DNA of 13,721 nt, from assembly GCA_049625305.1 (NCBI GenBank), contig JBMZVD010000060.1:1-13721 (forward strand), in the 5' to 3' direction. A model generated the notes under the pieces. The model was given only the letters and a program-made list of their open reading frames with translations, was not told the origin of the DNA and searched no databases. This stretch comes from Flavicella sp049625305. GTDB lineage: Bacteria; Bacteroidota; Bacteroidia; Flavobacteriales; Flavobacteriaceae. Position numbers and translations under genes: made by a program. Positions 1-8,014 of the stretch are shown in pieces (position 1 is the first letter of the stretch; the number at the start of each line of letters is the position of its first letter).

Positions 1-67
1 TCTCATCCCTACTTCTGTAAGATTTTACATTCATTTCAAACTCCAATGCTTCTTGAATAGTTTCCAT
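1..67 (-). CDS. Unidentified protein, N-terminal 22 codons only
   Basis: An ATG at 67 opens a frame that stays open to the left edge, giving METIQEALEF followed by EMNVKSYRSRDE. It starts 19 bp after the stop of the preceding minus-strand gene, behind an A-rich stretch, which is a common leader type in Bacteroidota. Too little is visible to recognise a family. It could be a short chance frame, but the spacing and the ordinary amino-acid composition favour a real second gene in a two-gene unit. Function unknown. Confidence 0.45.
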   Translation of the reverse strand, partial: METIQEALEFEMNVKSYRSRDE

Positions 68-86
68 GTGTTTGTTTTTTTGTAAA

Positions 87-497
87 TTAATTATAGATAT
101 AGTTTTCTTTTAATGCATTCAATTTTTCTAAAAACCCCTTGTTTGCTTTGTAATTGTTATTACACTCCACAGCCAAAAAGTTACCTTGAGCGTGAATGCT
201 AAATTCTTCAGACTTAAAAAAAGCCAATTGATAATAAGGAATTGCCCACGCAAAATTCTTAAGGCCTTTGGTTAAATGAATCAATATTCCTTTTGGACGT
301 AACTCAATGCTCACATAATTGATATCAGCAACCTTATTGATGTATTTGTAGAAGTTTGGGCTAGTTCTTTTGAGCACCATTCTTCTACTCCCAATACCTT
401 TCATTTTGATTTTTTTCCAAAGTGAGAATCGTTTACCTAGAGCTGTGTCGATTAAATCCTCCGTTTCAGGATTGTGATATGTTATGTCGTGCATCAT
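87..497 (-). CDS. Conserved-looking hypothetical protein, about 136 aa
   Basis: I do not recognise a named family. The frame can be extended to a TTG at 518, but the double ATG at 497/494 (MMHDITYHNPETEDLID) is the better start: a candidate -7 promoter element at 516-523 covers the TTG, so a transcript would begin downstream of it. The protein is cytosolic, with no signal peptide or membrane segment. The N-terminal half is basic (LWKKIKMKGIGSRR), the middle is rich in predicted beta strands (YVSIELRPKGILIHL, then FAWAIPYYQLAFF), and it ends in a likely helix (GFLEKLNALKENY). The alternating strands and final helix would fit a small PH-like or similar beta fold, but that is a guess. It is divergent from priA and may be cotranscribed with the partial gene at 1-67. 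Confidence 0.7.
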   Translation of the reverse strand: MMHDITYHNPETEDLIDTALGKRFSLWKKIKMKGIGSRRMVLKRTSPNFYKYINKVADINYVSIELRPKGILIHLTKGLKNFAWAIPYYQLAFFKSEEFSIHAQGNFLAVECNNNYKANKGFLEKLNALKENYIYN

Positions 498-515
498 ACG
501 TAACTGTTTACATTT

Positions 516-523
516 CAAATATA
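516..523 (-). promoter_or_regulatory. Candidate -7 element (TATATTTG) for the 136-aa gene
   Basis: Read on the minus strand, the bases are TATATTTG, an exact match to the Bacteroidota -7 consensus TAnnTTTG. It would start transcription near 508 and leave a leader of about 12 nt before the ATG at 497. No well-spaced -33 TTG was found (nearest is 12 nt away, the usual spacing is 17-23 nt), so this is tentative. Confidence 0.35.
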
Positions 524-605
524 CAAAATGTTTATCAAACTGTATATTTAGTTAAACAAAATTAACAAATGTCTTAACACTTTGAATTGATTAAAATTAT
601 TTACA

Positions 606-643
606 CTTGAATTTGTGGGTAATTTGCTTTTTGAGTATTCAAG
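606..643. promoter_or_regulatory. Inverted repeat CTTGAAT-N24-ATTCAAG upstream of priA
   Basis: Perfect 7-bp arms lie at 606-612 and 637-643, separated by 24 bp, in the divergent intergenic region and just upstream of the candidate priA -7 element. It could be a two-half-site operator or a weak hairpin, or chance in AT-rich DNA. Confidence 0.2.
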
Positions 644-661
644 AAACTCTGATGAAATCCA

Positions 662-669
662 TATATTTG
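662..669 (+). promoter_or_regulatory. Candidate -7 element (TATATTTG) for priA
   Basis: An exact TAnnTTTG match lies 28 bp upstream of the TTG start at 697. Transcription from it would begin around 675 and give a leader of about 20 nt, consistent with the TTG start. The nearest -33-like TTG (631-633) is 28 nt upstream, further than the usual 17-23 nt, so only the -7 half is convincing. Confidence 0.35.
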
Positions 670-696
670 AATCCTAATTAAATTCCTTATTATTCC

Positions 697-3162
697 TTGG
701 CTGCACTTCCTTTTGAAAATTTTTTTATCAATGTAATTCTACCCATTCCTTTGCAAAGAATGTTTACGTATAGCATTACTGAGGCAGAAGCATTGTTTTT
801 AAAACAAGGAATGCGCGTAGCTGTTCCCTTTGGTAAATCAAAAATTTATACAGCTTTGGTATATGAAATTCACAAGCAGGTACCTCAGGTCTATGAGGCA
901 AAGCCGATTCATCAAATATTAGATGATTTCCCAATAGTTAGCAGTTTACAATTGCAACATTGGCAATGGGTTTCTAAATATTATCAATGTTCTTTAGGAG
1001 ATGTATATAGAGCAGCCCTACCATCTGCATTTTTATTGGAGAGTGAGACCGTTATTTTGCCTCATCCTGATTTTCTGGATATTTCGGTATTGTCTGATGC
1101 TGAATATCTAGTAGTGGAAGCTTTACAGGCTCAGTCACAGTTGTCTGTTCATGAAATAACTGCGATACTTTCAAAGAAAAATATCTTTCCTGTTTTAAAA
1201 TCATTGACAACTAAGAAGGCCATTTTATTGAAAGAGGAAATTTACGAACAGTACACTCCAAAAATGGTCAAGTACATTCGTCTGAATGATGTTTACAGTA
1301 GTGATAAAGCATTGGAGGAAGTTATAGCTCTTGTAAATAGGGCGGAAAAACAGCGCCAGGCTTTATTGACTTTTTTTTCTTTGCAAACCACTACTCAAAA
1401 ACCAATAGCTTATAAGACATTGCAAGAGAAGGCAGGTGTGTCAGCAACAGTGGTCAAGAGTTTGGTAGATAAAGAAATATTAGAGTTGTATGAAATTAGA
1501 ACAGATCGTATAAATTTCGACAAAGCATCAAATGGACTCAAAGTGCTCAACCCATATCAGGAAAAAGCATACGAAGAGATAAAGCACTCATTTACCAACA
1601 AAGCTGTTACCTTATTGCACGGTGTTACAAGTAGTGGAAAAACTGAAGTCTATGCCAAATTGATACAGAAGCAATTGCTAAAAGGCAAGCAAGTATTGTT
1701 TTTGTTACCTGAGATAGCTTTGACTACGCAACTGATTGATAGATTGAAGCTATATTTTGGAGGAAAGATATCAGTTTTTCATTCCAAGTATTCGAGCAAT
1801 GAAAGAGTCGAGGTTTGGAACAATGTATTGCATCAAAAAGAAAAAGCACAAATAATACTAGGTGCTCGGTCTGCAGTTTTATTGCCTTTTTCAAATCTGG
1901 GATTGGTGATTGTTGATGAAGAGCACGAAAGTTCATACAAACAGTTTGATCCCTCTCCTCGGTACCATGCAAGAGATGCCGCAATTTTATTAGCTCATTT
2001 GCACAAAGCAAAAACATTGTTGGGTTCAGCCACTCCATGTTTGGAATCTTATTTCAATGCCACTTCTGGTAAATACGGTTTAGTATCACTCAATAGGCGT
2101 CATGGGGCTGTTCAAATGCCAGCGATTGCTCTTGTTGATATCAAAGAAAAATATCGTAAAAAGCGAATGAAAGGCCACTTTTCAGATGTACTTTTGTCGC
2201 AGATTACGGAGGCTTTAGAAGCCAAAGAACAAGTCATTTTATTTCAAAATAGACGTGGATATTCTCCTGTTGTAGAATGTGAAACTTGTGGTGTTTCCCC
2301 CCAATGTCCTAACTGTGATGTGAGTTTGACCTATCATAAGTTTCGTAAAGAACTTCGCTGTCACTATTGTAATTACAGACAAGCTATGCCACAAAGTTGT
2401 GGTGCTTGTGGTTCTTCAAAATTATCAACCATAGGTTTTGGAACCGAACAAATAGAACTTGAATTAAAGGAATTGTTTCCTGAAAGTTCTATAGGTAGGA
2501 TGGATTTAGATACGACAAGAGGTAAATACGGCTATCAAAAGATCATTGCCGCTTTTCAGGCACAGGAAATAGATATTATGGTTGGAACTCAAATGTTATC
2601 CAAAGGATTGGATTTTGGGAACGTAAGCCTTGTGGGAGTCTTAAATGCTGACAACATGCTCAACTTTCCTGATTTTAGAGCACATGAACGTACTTATCAA
2701 ATGCTAGTTCAAGTAGCAGGAAGATCGGGTAGGGCAAAGAAACAAGGAAAAGTTTTGATACAAACTTTTAATCCGTTTCATCAAATACTTCAACAAGTTT
2801 CAACTAATGACTATCAGGCGATGTATAAGGAACAATTGGAAGATCGTTGGCAGTTTCACTATCCACCTTTTTATAGAGTGGTGAAAATTGTATTGCGACA
2901 TCGTAACCTGTCACGCGTTGAAGAGGCTTCAATTTGGTTTGCAAAGTCTTTAACGAATGCTTTTAAAGAGAATGTTTTGGGGCCAACTGAACCCAATGTT
3001 TCAAGAGTACGAAATTTGTATATCAAACACATCATTTTAAAAATACCACCCAAGCAATCGTTAAAAGCAACAAAAAATCACTTGCAAAAAATTCAAAATA
3101 CATTTGAAGCGATTGCAGTGTATCGTTCGGTACGATTAACGATTGATGTAGATGCGTATTGA
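697..3162 (+). CDS. priA: Primosomal protein N' (replication restart helicase PriA)
   Basis: PriA is a superfamily-2 3'-to-5' DNA helicase that recognises stalled forks and reloads the replicative helicase. The 821 residues match the usual length in Bacteroidota. Visible parts: an N-terminal 3'-DNA-binding segment (FINVILPIPLQRMFTYS, about 10-26), Walker A GVTSSGKT (309-316), Walker B DEEH (407-410), motif III GSATP (443-447), eight zinc-binding cysteines in four pairs (528/531, 537/540, 555/558, 568/571), and helicase motif VI VAGRSGR (673-679). The start is TTG at 697. There is an in-frame stop at 679, and the first in-frame ATG is at residue 22, which would remove part of the conserved N-terminal segment. 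The gene is monocistronic, divergent from the small gene at 87-497, and converges on the acyl-CoA synthetase gene 17 bp downstream. No obvious terminator hairpin lies in that gap. Confidence 0.97.
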   Translation: MAALPFENFFINVILPIPLQRMFTYSITEAEALFLKQGMRVAVPFGKSKIYTALVYEIHKQVPQVYEAKPIHQILDDFPIVSSLQLQHWQWVSKYYQCSLGDVYRAALPSAFLLESETVILPHPDFLDISVLSDAEYLVVEALQAQSQLSVHEITAILSKKNIFPVLKSLTTKKAILLKEEIYEQYTPKMVKYIRLNDVYSSDKALEEVIALVNRAEKQRQALLTFFSLQTTTQKPIAYKTLQEKAGVSATVVKSLVDKEILELYEIRTDRINFDKASNGLKVLNPYQEKAYEEIKHSFTNKAVTLLHGVTSSGKTEVYAKLIQKQLLKGKQVLFLLPEIALTTQLIDRLKLYFGGKISVFHSKYSSNERVEVWNNVLHQKEKAQIILGARSAVLLPFSNLGLVIVDEEHESSYKQFDPSPRYHARDAAILLAHLHKAKTLLGSATPCLESYFNATSGKYGLVSLNRRHGAVQMPAIALVDIKEKYRKKRMKGHFSDVLLSQITEALEAKEQVILFQNRRGYSPVVECETCGVSPQCPNCDVSLTYHKFRKELRCHYCNYRQAMPQSCGACGSSKLSTIGFGTEQIELELKELFPESSIGRMDLDTTRGKYGYQKIIAAFQAQEIDIMVGTQMLSKGLDFGNVSLVGVLNADNMLNFPDFRAHERTYQMLVQVAGRSGRAKKQGKVLIQTFNPFHQILQQVSTNDYQAMYKEQLEDRWQFHYPPFYRVVKIVLRHRNLSRVEEASIWFAKSLTNAFKENVLGPTEPNVSRVRNLYIKHIILKIPPKQSLKATKNHLQKIQNTFEAIAVYRSVRLTIDVDAY

Positions 3163-3179
3163 TGCTTTACATAAATGTT

Positions 3180-4952
3180 CTATCTTCCGTAAAGGTTTTC
3201 GTACAAGTCAGTGTATATTTGTTTGATTACTTTTCTCTTCATTTTCAAAGTAGGTGTTAGTTGTCCTGCGTCTATACTCCACACGTCTGGTGTCAATTTA
3301 AAGGTTTTGATTTGTTCCCACTTCCCAAAGTTGCTGTTGCATTGTGACACTTCTCTTTGAATTCTTGCAATTACTTCATCGTGTTGACTAATTTCAGCGT
3401 TACTCGATCCAAGTTTAATGTTTTTTCGTGCTGCCCAATCTTTAATAAACTCGAAGTTAGGTTGAATCAATGCGGCAGGCATTTTTTCACCTTCACCTAC
3501 CACCATAATTTGTTCTATAAATCGAGACTGCTTCAATTCGTTTTCAAGCAATGCTGGCGCAACATATTTACCACCAGATGTTTTGAACATTTCTTTTTTA
3601 CGGTCTGTAATCTTTAAGAATCCGTCCTCGTTAACTTCTCCTATATCTCCCGTATGGAAATAGTCTCCCGACATTACCTCTGCTGTTTTAGCTTCGTCTT
3701 TGTAATAGCCCATCATGATATTTGGGCCTTTGACTAGAATTTCACCATCTTCTGCTATTTTAACATCTACACCCTCAATTATTCTTCCAACTGTTCCGAT
3801 CGAAACACCTCTTTCATAGGGACAGTTAACTGATACAACAGGAGATGTTTCAGTAAGACCATAGCCTTCCAATATAGGCATACCAGCAGCAGAGAATACG
3901 CGGATCAATCTCGGTTGTAAAGCTGCCGATCCTGAAACTAAAGTTTCCATTTTACCTCCAAGAGCATCTTTCCATTTACTAAAAATCAATTTTCGAGCTA
4001 GTTTTAGTTGGGTTTCATACCACCAACCGTTGGCACCATAGGGCTCGTATTTCAAACCAAGCTCTACCGCCCAGAAAAACAACATCTTTTTGATTCCAGT
4101 CAATTCAGACCCTTTGGCTACGATTGCATCGTACATTTTTTCGTACAATCGTGGTACTGCTGTCATGATTTGAGGATGTATCTCTTTTAAATTATCACTG
4201 ATGGTTTCTTGTGCCTGGGCAAAGTAAATCTCGACACCACAGTGCATGTACAAATAGTGAATGATACGTTCAAAAACATGGCATACTGGTAAAAAACTCA
4301 AGGCTTTGGCCTTTCCTTTTTCAAGAGGTACTCTTGGAGTACTACTAAGCACATTGGATACTAGGTTGTTGTGCGATAACATCACACCTTTGGGTTGTCC
4401 AGTTGTACCAGAAGTATAGATAATTGTTGCCAAATCAGAGGGTTTAACAGCATCTTTGGCTTTTTCTAAAGCGTCTTGATTGCTTTTATCTTCTCCCATT
4501 GCGAGTACTTCTTTCCAATTTTGTTCTCCGTCGATTTCGTCAAATGTATAGACTCCCTTTAGTTTGGTATTGCCTTTAATTTGATTTAGCTTTTCTAAAA
4601 TACTCGTGTCAGAAACAAAACAATATGTTGCTTCTGAGTGGTTTAATATATATTCGTAAGCGTCTTTGCAGATCGTTGGATAAATTGGGACATTTTGAGC
4701 TCCAATCTGCAATACTGCTATGTCCATCACATTCCATTCGGTACGATTGGTTGTTGAAATGACAGCAATTTTTTCATTCGCTTGTATTCCCAAACGCAGA
4801 AGACCTCTGCTGACTTGATTTGCAGTATCTAAAAATTCTTTCGTAGAATGGCTCACCCATGTGTCACCGTATTTTGTAGAGAAGGCTTTGTCTAAGTTGT
4901 ATTGCTCTAATTGGTATTGAGGAAATTCAAATACACGAGTGATATCTTTCAT
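3180..4952 (-). CDS. Long-chain fatty-acid--CoA ligase (AMP-forming), FAA1/COG1022 type
   Basis: This enzyme activates fatty acids to acyl-CoA through an acyl-adenylate, feeding lipid synthesis or beta-oxidation at the inner face of the membrane. At 590 residues it has the usual length of this bacterial group. ANL-superfamily motifs are in order: P-loop YTSGTTGQPKG (179-189), EGYGLTET (362-369), HTGD (433-436), the hinge region TDRKKEMFKTSGGKY (449-463) and, near the C terminus, LTPTLKMKR (565-573), which contains the lysine expected to catalyse adenylation. No signal peptide is present. The ATG at 4952 gives an N terminus (MKDITRVFEF) of the expected type. It lies 136 bp downstream of the sulfatase operon on the same strand but has its own candidate promoter, so it is probably a separate unit. 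Exact chain-length preference cannot be read from sequence. Confidence 0.94.
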   Translation of the reverse strand: MKDITRVFEFPQYQLEQYNLDKAFSTKYGDTWVSHSTKEFLDTANQVSRGLLRLGIQANEKIAVISTTNRTEWNVMDIAVLQIGAQNVPIYPTICKDAYEYILNHSEATYCFVSDTSILEKLNQIKGNTKLKGVYTFDEIDGEQNWKEVLAMGEDKSNQDALEKAKDAVKPSDLATIIYTSGTTGQPKGVMLSHNNLVSNVLSSTPRVPLEKGKAKALSFLPVCHVFERIIHYLYMHCGVEIYFAQAQETISDNLKEIHPQIMTAVPRLYEKMYDAIVAKGSELTGIKKMLFFWAVELGLKYEPYGANGWWYETQLKLARKLIFSKWKDALGGKMETLVSGSAALQPRLIRVFSAAGMPILEGYGLTETSPVVSVNCPYERGVSIGTVGRIIEGVDVKIAEDGEILVKGPNIMMGYYKDEAKTAEVMSGDYFHTGDIGEVNEDGFLKITDRKKEMFKTSGGKYVAPALLENELKQSRFIEQIMVVGEGEKMPAALIQPNFEFIKDWAARKNIKLGSSNAEISQHDEVIARIQREVSQCNSNFGKWEQIKTFKLTPDVWSIDAGQLTPTLKMKRKVIKQIYTDLYENLYGR

Positions 4953-4999
4953 TTGTTATGTTTGTTTAGTTTGGTTAACCTAAATTTTTGTGTGATTTG

Positions 5000-5028
5000 C
5001 AAAATAGTAATTTTTACGACATTGGCAA
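5000..5028 (-). promoter_or_regulatory. Candidate promoter of the acyl-CoA synthetase gene
   Basis: On the minus strand TTG (5028-5026) is followed after exactly 19 nt by TATTTTG (5006-5000). This resembles the Bacteroidota -33/-7 layout TTG-N19-TAnnTTTG, with the -7 box one base short. The leader to the ATG at 4952 would be about 40 nt. It contains the 8-bp palindrome GGTTAACC at 4973-4980, a possible but unproven operator. Confidence 0.35.
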
Positions 5029-5088
5029 AAACCTAAATATAACGAATTTAATACCGTTTTTCAATTAAATTGTCTTACAATATTATCA

Positions 5089-6612
5089 TTATTGCAATTG
5101 CTTTTTTGCTTTAACGTATGCTTTAAACTGTTTTCCTAATTTATGAAAATTAGGTTGCTTTCCATTTTGCATAAGTTTTACGATATCGGGTCTTTCTTTG
5201 TGGATCCATTCTATCATTTTTGGAGCTTTAGGGGGGGGGCAATTTTTCCAAACAATCGGTTCGAAACCATAATCGTGGTTGTGTTGTTGCCAATCAGCAT
5301 AGTAGCTTTTCATATCTAAAAGCACCTTCTTGTATTTTGGATCGTCAATCAAATTATGTTCTTCAAAAGGATCATTCACTATGTCATAGAGTTCCTCTTT
5401 CTCTTTTGTGGGGAGAAAGAAATGGGCCTGCAATGGACTGAGTTTGTCATCTTTGTACAGAGTTCTCATGACATGTACTGCAGGTCTGTGAAATTCAAGA
5501 TAGGCCTGATGTGCATCCAATGACTTTGTAGGGATGTTATTTTTTATATAGCGGTATTTTTTTGTAGAAATAGCTCTGGATTGTTCTAAAACTTCATCCC
5601 ACAAATCACGTGCTGAATATACATAGGTTCTTTCTTTATCGGAAGTACTCAAGATTGACTTCGCTGTCATGTAGGAGGGAAGTTCAATACCAGCAGTTTC
5701 TAAAATAGTAGCTGCAACGTCAACAGAGGCTACCAAGCGTTCGTCTTTTTTACCGCCAGAAATTTTAGCAGGCCAATTGACAAGTAAAGGAAGTCGTAGA
5801 CCTGGATCGTATAAATATCCTTTTCCTCTTACATTACAACGTCCATTGTCTGCCATAAAAATCACGATAGTATTCTCACGCATACCTTTATTTTCAAGTT
5901 CATCGAGCAAAATACCGACTTGTTCGTCCATCTTTTCAACCTGATCAAGGTATTTGGCCCAGTCCATACGGATTTCAGGAGTATCTGCATAATGAGGAGG
6001 TAATACCACCTCTTCTGGGTTTACCTTGTGTGTCGAATTATTTCTAGTGTTGTTCCACCAATCTCCTCGATGTGTTACGTTAAGAGTTACTTGTGCAAAG
6101 AAAGGTTGGTCGCTGACTTCTATGTTGTCTTTTTTATCAAACAAGCCAAATTGTTTGGTGCCATCCCATGGTCCTAGCATGTTGTGTTTGAAATTCACAT
6201 CTATTTTTTTACTCGTTCTATTAATTTTCTTGTTTCCAATGATACAGGTATAACCAGCTTCTCTCAAATAACTTGTTATTGGTTTGTAGGGAGCCATCAA
6301 AGGAATTTTTCGATTGGATCTATGGTGTTGTGCATTGATACGGTTTTGATGTACCCCAGTCATCATGTTAGAGCGACTCGGAGAGCAGATTGAATTGGTT
6401 CCAAAAGCATTCATGTATTGTATACCTGTCGCTGCAAGTTCATCCAACACTGGAGTTTTGACCGCTTGCATGCCATAACATGCTAAATCAGTACTCATGT
6501 CTTCAGAGAGGATAAAAAGTATGTTGGGTTTTTGTGTGTCTTGAGCATTGCATGAGATGATCCAATTACAACAAACTAGTAGTATGATGCTTTTTATGAG
6601 TTGTAGTTTCAT
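5089..6612 (-). CDS. S1-family sulfatase lipoprotein, N-sulfoglucosamine sulfohydrolase-like (S1_8-like)
   Basis: Hydrolyses a sulfate ester or sulfamate on a sugar; the substrate is not determinable from sequence. The 507-residue protein begins with a lipoprotein signal (hydrophobic 6-20, acceptor Cys21 in IISCNAQ), so it should be membrane-anchored. The formylglycine motif CSPSR is at 76-80, the first metal-site pair is Glu-Asp (SED, 36-38) rather than Asp-Asp, and the second metal pair is D255-N256 in MADNGR. The phrases SICSPSRSNMMTG and GKGYLYDPGLRLP resemble the S1_8/SGSH group, which covers heparan N-sulfatase-like enzymes and also polysaccharide sulfatases of marine bacteria. Instead of the common GKWHLG motif it has GNKKIN, as expected for a divergent S1 subgroup. 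It is the last gene of the operon, starting 1 bp after its neighbour's stop. A C9 homopolymer interrupts codons 458-461; slippage either way would remove the last roughly 47 residues. Confidence 0.9.
   Translation of the reverse strand: MKLQLIKSIILLVCCNWIISCNAQDTQKPNILFILSEDMSTDLACYGMQAVKTPVLDELAATGIQYMNAFGTNSICSPSRSNMMTGVHQNRINAQHHRSNRKIPLMAPYKPITSYLREAGYTCIIGNKKINRTSKKIDVNFKHNMLGPWDGTKQFGLFDKKDNIEVSDQPFFAQVTLNVTHRGDWWNNTRNNSTHKVNPEEVVLPPHYADTPEIRMDWAKYLDQVEKMDEQVGILLDELENKGMRENTIVIFMADNGRCNVRGKGYLYDPGLRLPLLVNWPAKISGGKKDERLVASVDVAATILETAGIELPSYMTAKSILSTSDKERTYVYSARDLWDEVLEQSRAISTKKYRYIKNNIPTKSLDAHQAYLEFHRPAVHVMRTLYKDDKLSPLQAHFFLPTKEKEELYDIVNDPFEEHNLIDDPKYKKVLLDMKSYYADWQQHNHDYGFEPIVWKNCPPPKAPKMIEWIHKERPDIVKLMQNGKQPNFHKLGKQFKAYVKAKKQLQ
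5231..5239 (-). repeat. C9 homopolymer tract in the last sulfatase gene
   Basis: Nine consecutive C on the coding strand encode the end of Cys458, Pro459, Pro460 and part of Pro461. A tenth C gives TAA immediately after the tract. Eight C gives a TGA six codons after the Pro codons. Long G/C runs are rare in such AT-rich DNA. Confidence 0.9.
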
Positions 6613-6613
6613 T

Positions 6614-8014
6614 TTAGTAAGGTTTTTCTTGTCTAGGTTCTTGTAACCAGTGGTTGAGTTCTTTTTCTAATTTTTGTGTGATTTCTTTATGCGAATGTAT
6701 CAAATTCCATCGTTCATAGGGGTCTTCTTCGAGGTTGTATAGTTCGTATGCTACACCCTCTATGGCCAATAACTTCCATTTGCCATTCCTAGCAATCTGA
6801 TTCGTCTTGGGAGTTCTCAGTATGTCCGTCGTTTTTCTGTAATTGTGATTCTTTTTGTAAGATGTTGAAATTTCCCAAAACATTGTCGGACGTTCAATTG
6901 CCTTTTTACCCACTGTAAGGATGTTAGTAATGTCCATTCCGTCTACAGAATTGTCCATCTTTTTTTTTCCCGAGGCAACTCTCAAAAATGTGGGTAGTAA
7001 ATCTATGGTGTTTAGCAAGGCGTCGCTCTTAGAACCTGGCTTTATCTTACCTGGCCACCATGCAATCATAGGAACGCGAATTCCACCTTCGTGAAAATCA
7101 ACTTTTCTACCTTTAAAATACCCAGGACTTCCTTGGAAAGCCGGCCCATTATCGCTAGTGAATACCACCAGGGTGTTTTGGTCTATTTTAAGTTTTTTTA
7201 AATTTTGTAAAATACGTCCCACTCCTTTGTCAAGATGTGATACCATACCTCTGTACAAACGATCGTCTCCTTTTTGCTTAGAATACGTATCCAAAACCTT
7301 TCCAGAAGCTTCTTCGTAAGGGGCATGTGGAGCATCTAAACAAAGGTGTAAGTAAAACGGTTTTTTGGTTTGGGATTGTTTTGTAACGAATTCAATTGCC
7401 GTGTCAAATTTGATATCGGTCCAATGTTTTGGGTTTTCAGCGAGTATAGAGTCGTTGTAGACTAGGTGTTTACCTGCGTCTTTGTAGAGTCTCTTTTCAC
7501 GCATCAGTACCCCTCTATACGCTGGGTCTTCAAGCATGGCAAGATAGTTGTCAAATCCGTGTTCTAGCGGTCCTGGCATACTGTTTTTTCGGTTTTTTAC
7601 ATGGGCTTCATTCAAGCCCCCCAAATGCCATTTTCCAATATGCATGCTGGTATATCCCTCTTTGTGTAAAGCTTTAGGAATCGTTAATATGTTGTTGTTT
7701 AAAAACATCTCACGATCGTTAAAATGTTTAGACACGTTGAAACGCAATGGGTATTGTCCTGTCAATATACCAACGCGAGTAGGAGTACATACCGCTGAAC
7801 TTGCATAAAATTGGGTGCATTTTTTTCCTTCATTGGCCATCTTGTCAAGTGCAGGAGTCTTGATGCGTAAGCTTCCAAAACACCCTAGGTCCCCGTAGCC
7901 TAAATCATCCGCTAATATTAGGATGATATTGGGTTTTTCTTGAGCGTTTAAAAAAGAGCTGTTACTGCAGATAACAAAACTCAAACAGAAATATAAAAAG
8001 TGTCTCCTATACAT
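6614..8014 (-). CDS. S1-family sulfatase (arylsulfatase-like, CTPTR motif), exported
   Basis: A type I sulfatase hydrolysing carbohydrate sulfate esters; subfamily and substrate not identified. The protein has 466 residues and an N-terminal signal peptide (hydrophobic about 6-22, probable cleavage after LNA at 24). Metal ligands are D36-D37 (ADDLGYGDLG). The formylglycine motif is CTPTR (76-80): Thr replaces the commoner Ser, which the family signature tolerates. Catalytic-site GKWHLG lies at 127-132, the second metal pair D288-N289 in SDNGPAFQGSPG, followed by GRK and EGGIRVP. All catalytic elements appear intact, so it should be active after maturation of Cys76. The start ATG at 8014 overlaps the stop of the upstream sulfatase by 8 bp, supporting translational coupling. 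The stop is 1 bp before the next sulfatase start. An A9 run lies at 6960-6968. C terminus QEKPY, with no sorting domain. Confidence 0.93.
   Translation of the reverse strand: MYRRHFLYFCLSFVICSNSSFLNAQEKPNIILILADDLGYGDLGCFGSLRIKTPALDKMANEGKKCTQFYASSAVCTPTRVGILTGQYPLRFNVSKHFNDREMFLNNNILTIPKALHKEGYTSMHIGKWHLGGLNEAHVKNRKNSMPGPLEHGFDNYLAMLEDPAYRGVLMREKRLYKDAGKHLVYNDSILAENPKHWTDIKFDTAIEFVTKQSQTKKPFYLHLCLDAPHAPYEEASGKVLDTYSKQKGDDRLYRGMVSHLDKGVGRILQNLKKLKIDQNTLVVFTSDNGPAFQGSPGYFKGRKVDFHEGGIRVPMIAWWPGKIKPGSKSDALLNTIDLLPTFLRVASGKKKMDNSVDGMDITNILTVGKKAIERPTMFWEISTSYKKNHNYRKTTDILRTPKTNQIARNGKWKLLAIEGVAYELYNLEEDPYERWNLIHSHKEITQKLEKELNHWLQEPRQEKPY
6960..6968 (-). repeat. A9 homopolymer tract in the CTPTR sulfatase gene
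   Basis: Nine A on the coding strand span Gly349 and Lys350-352 (GKKKM). Runs of A of this length can cause polymerase slippage. Loss of one A leads to a TAG within about nine codons. In an AT-rich gene such runs are less remarkable than the C9 tract. Confidence 0.8.

Noticed and set aside
1724..2038. 104-aa open frame antisense to priA
   Set aside because: It lies wholly inside priA helicase motifs, has no leader or recognisable domain, and is explained as a shadow of the coding strand.
3163..3179. ACATAAATGT palindrome between the convergent priA and acyl-CoA synthetase genes
   Set aside because: A 4-bp stem with a 2-nt loop and no T run is too weak to call a bidirectional terminator.
3357..3617. 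86-aa plus-strand frame inside the acyl-CoA synthetase gene
   Set aside because: Phe/Cys-rich shadow translation of a confidently assigned gene; no motif and no initiation signal.
5060..5088. Possible terminator hairpins after the sulfatase operon (ATTGT-AAG-ACAAT and CAATT-T-AATTG on the minus strand)
   Set aside because: Stems are only 5 bp of A/T pairs and no U tract follows on the transcribed strand, so it does not meet a rho-independent terminator.
6184..6393. Overlapping plus-strand frames inside the last sulfatase gene
   Set aside because: Fully covered by the conserved sulfatase sequence around its active site; no support as genes.
7778..7790. CTPTR instead of CxPSR as a possibly inactive sulfatase motif
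   Set aside because: The established sulfatase signature allows Ser, Thr or Ala before the Arg, and every other catalytic element is present.
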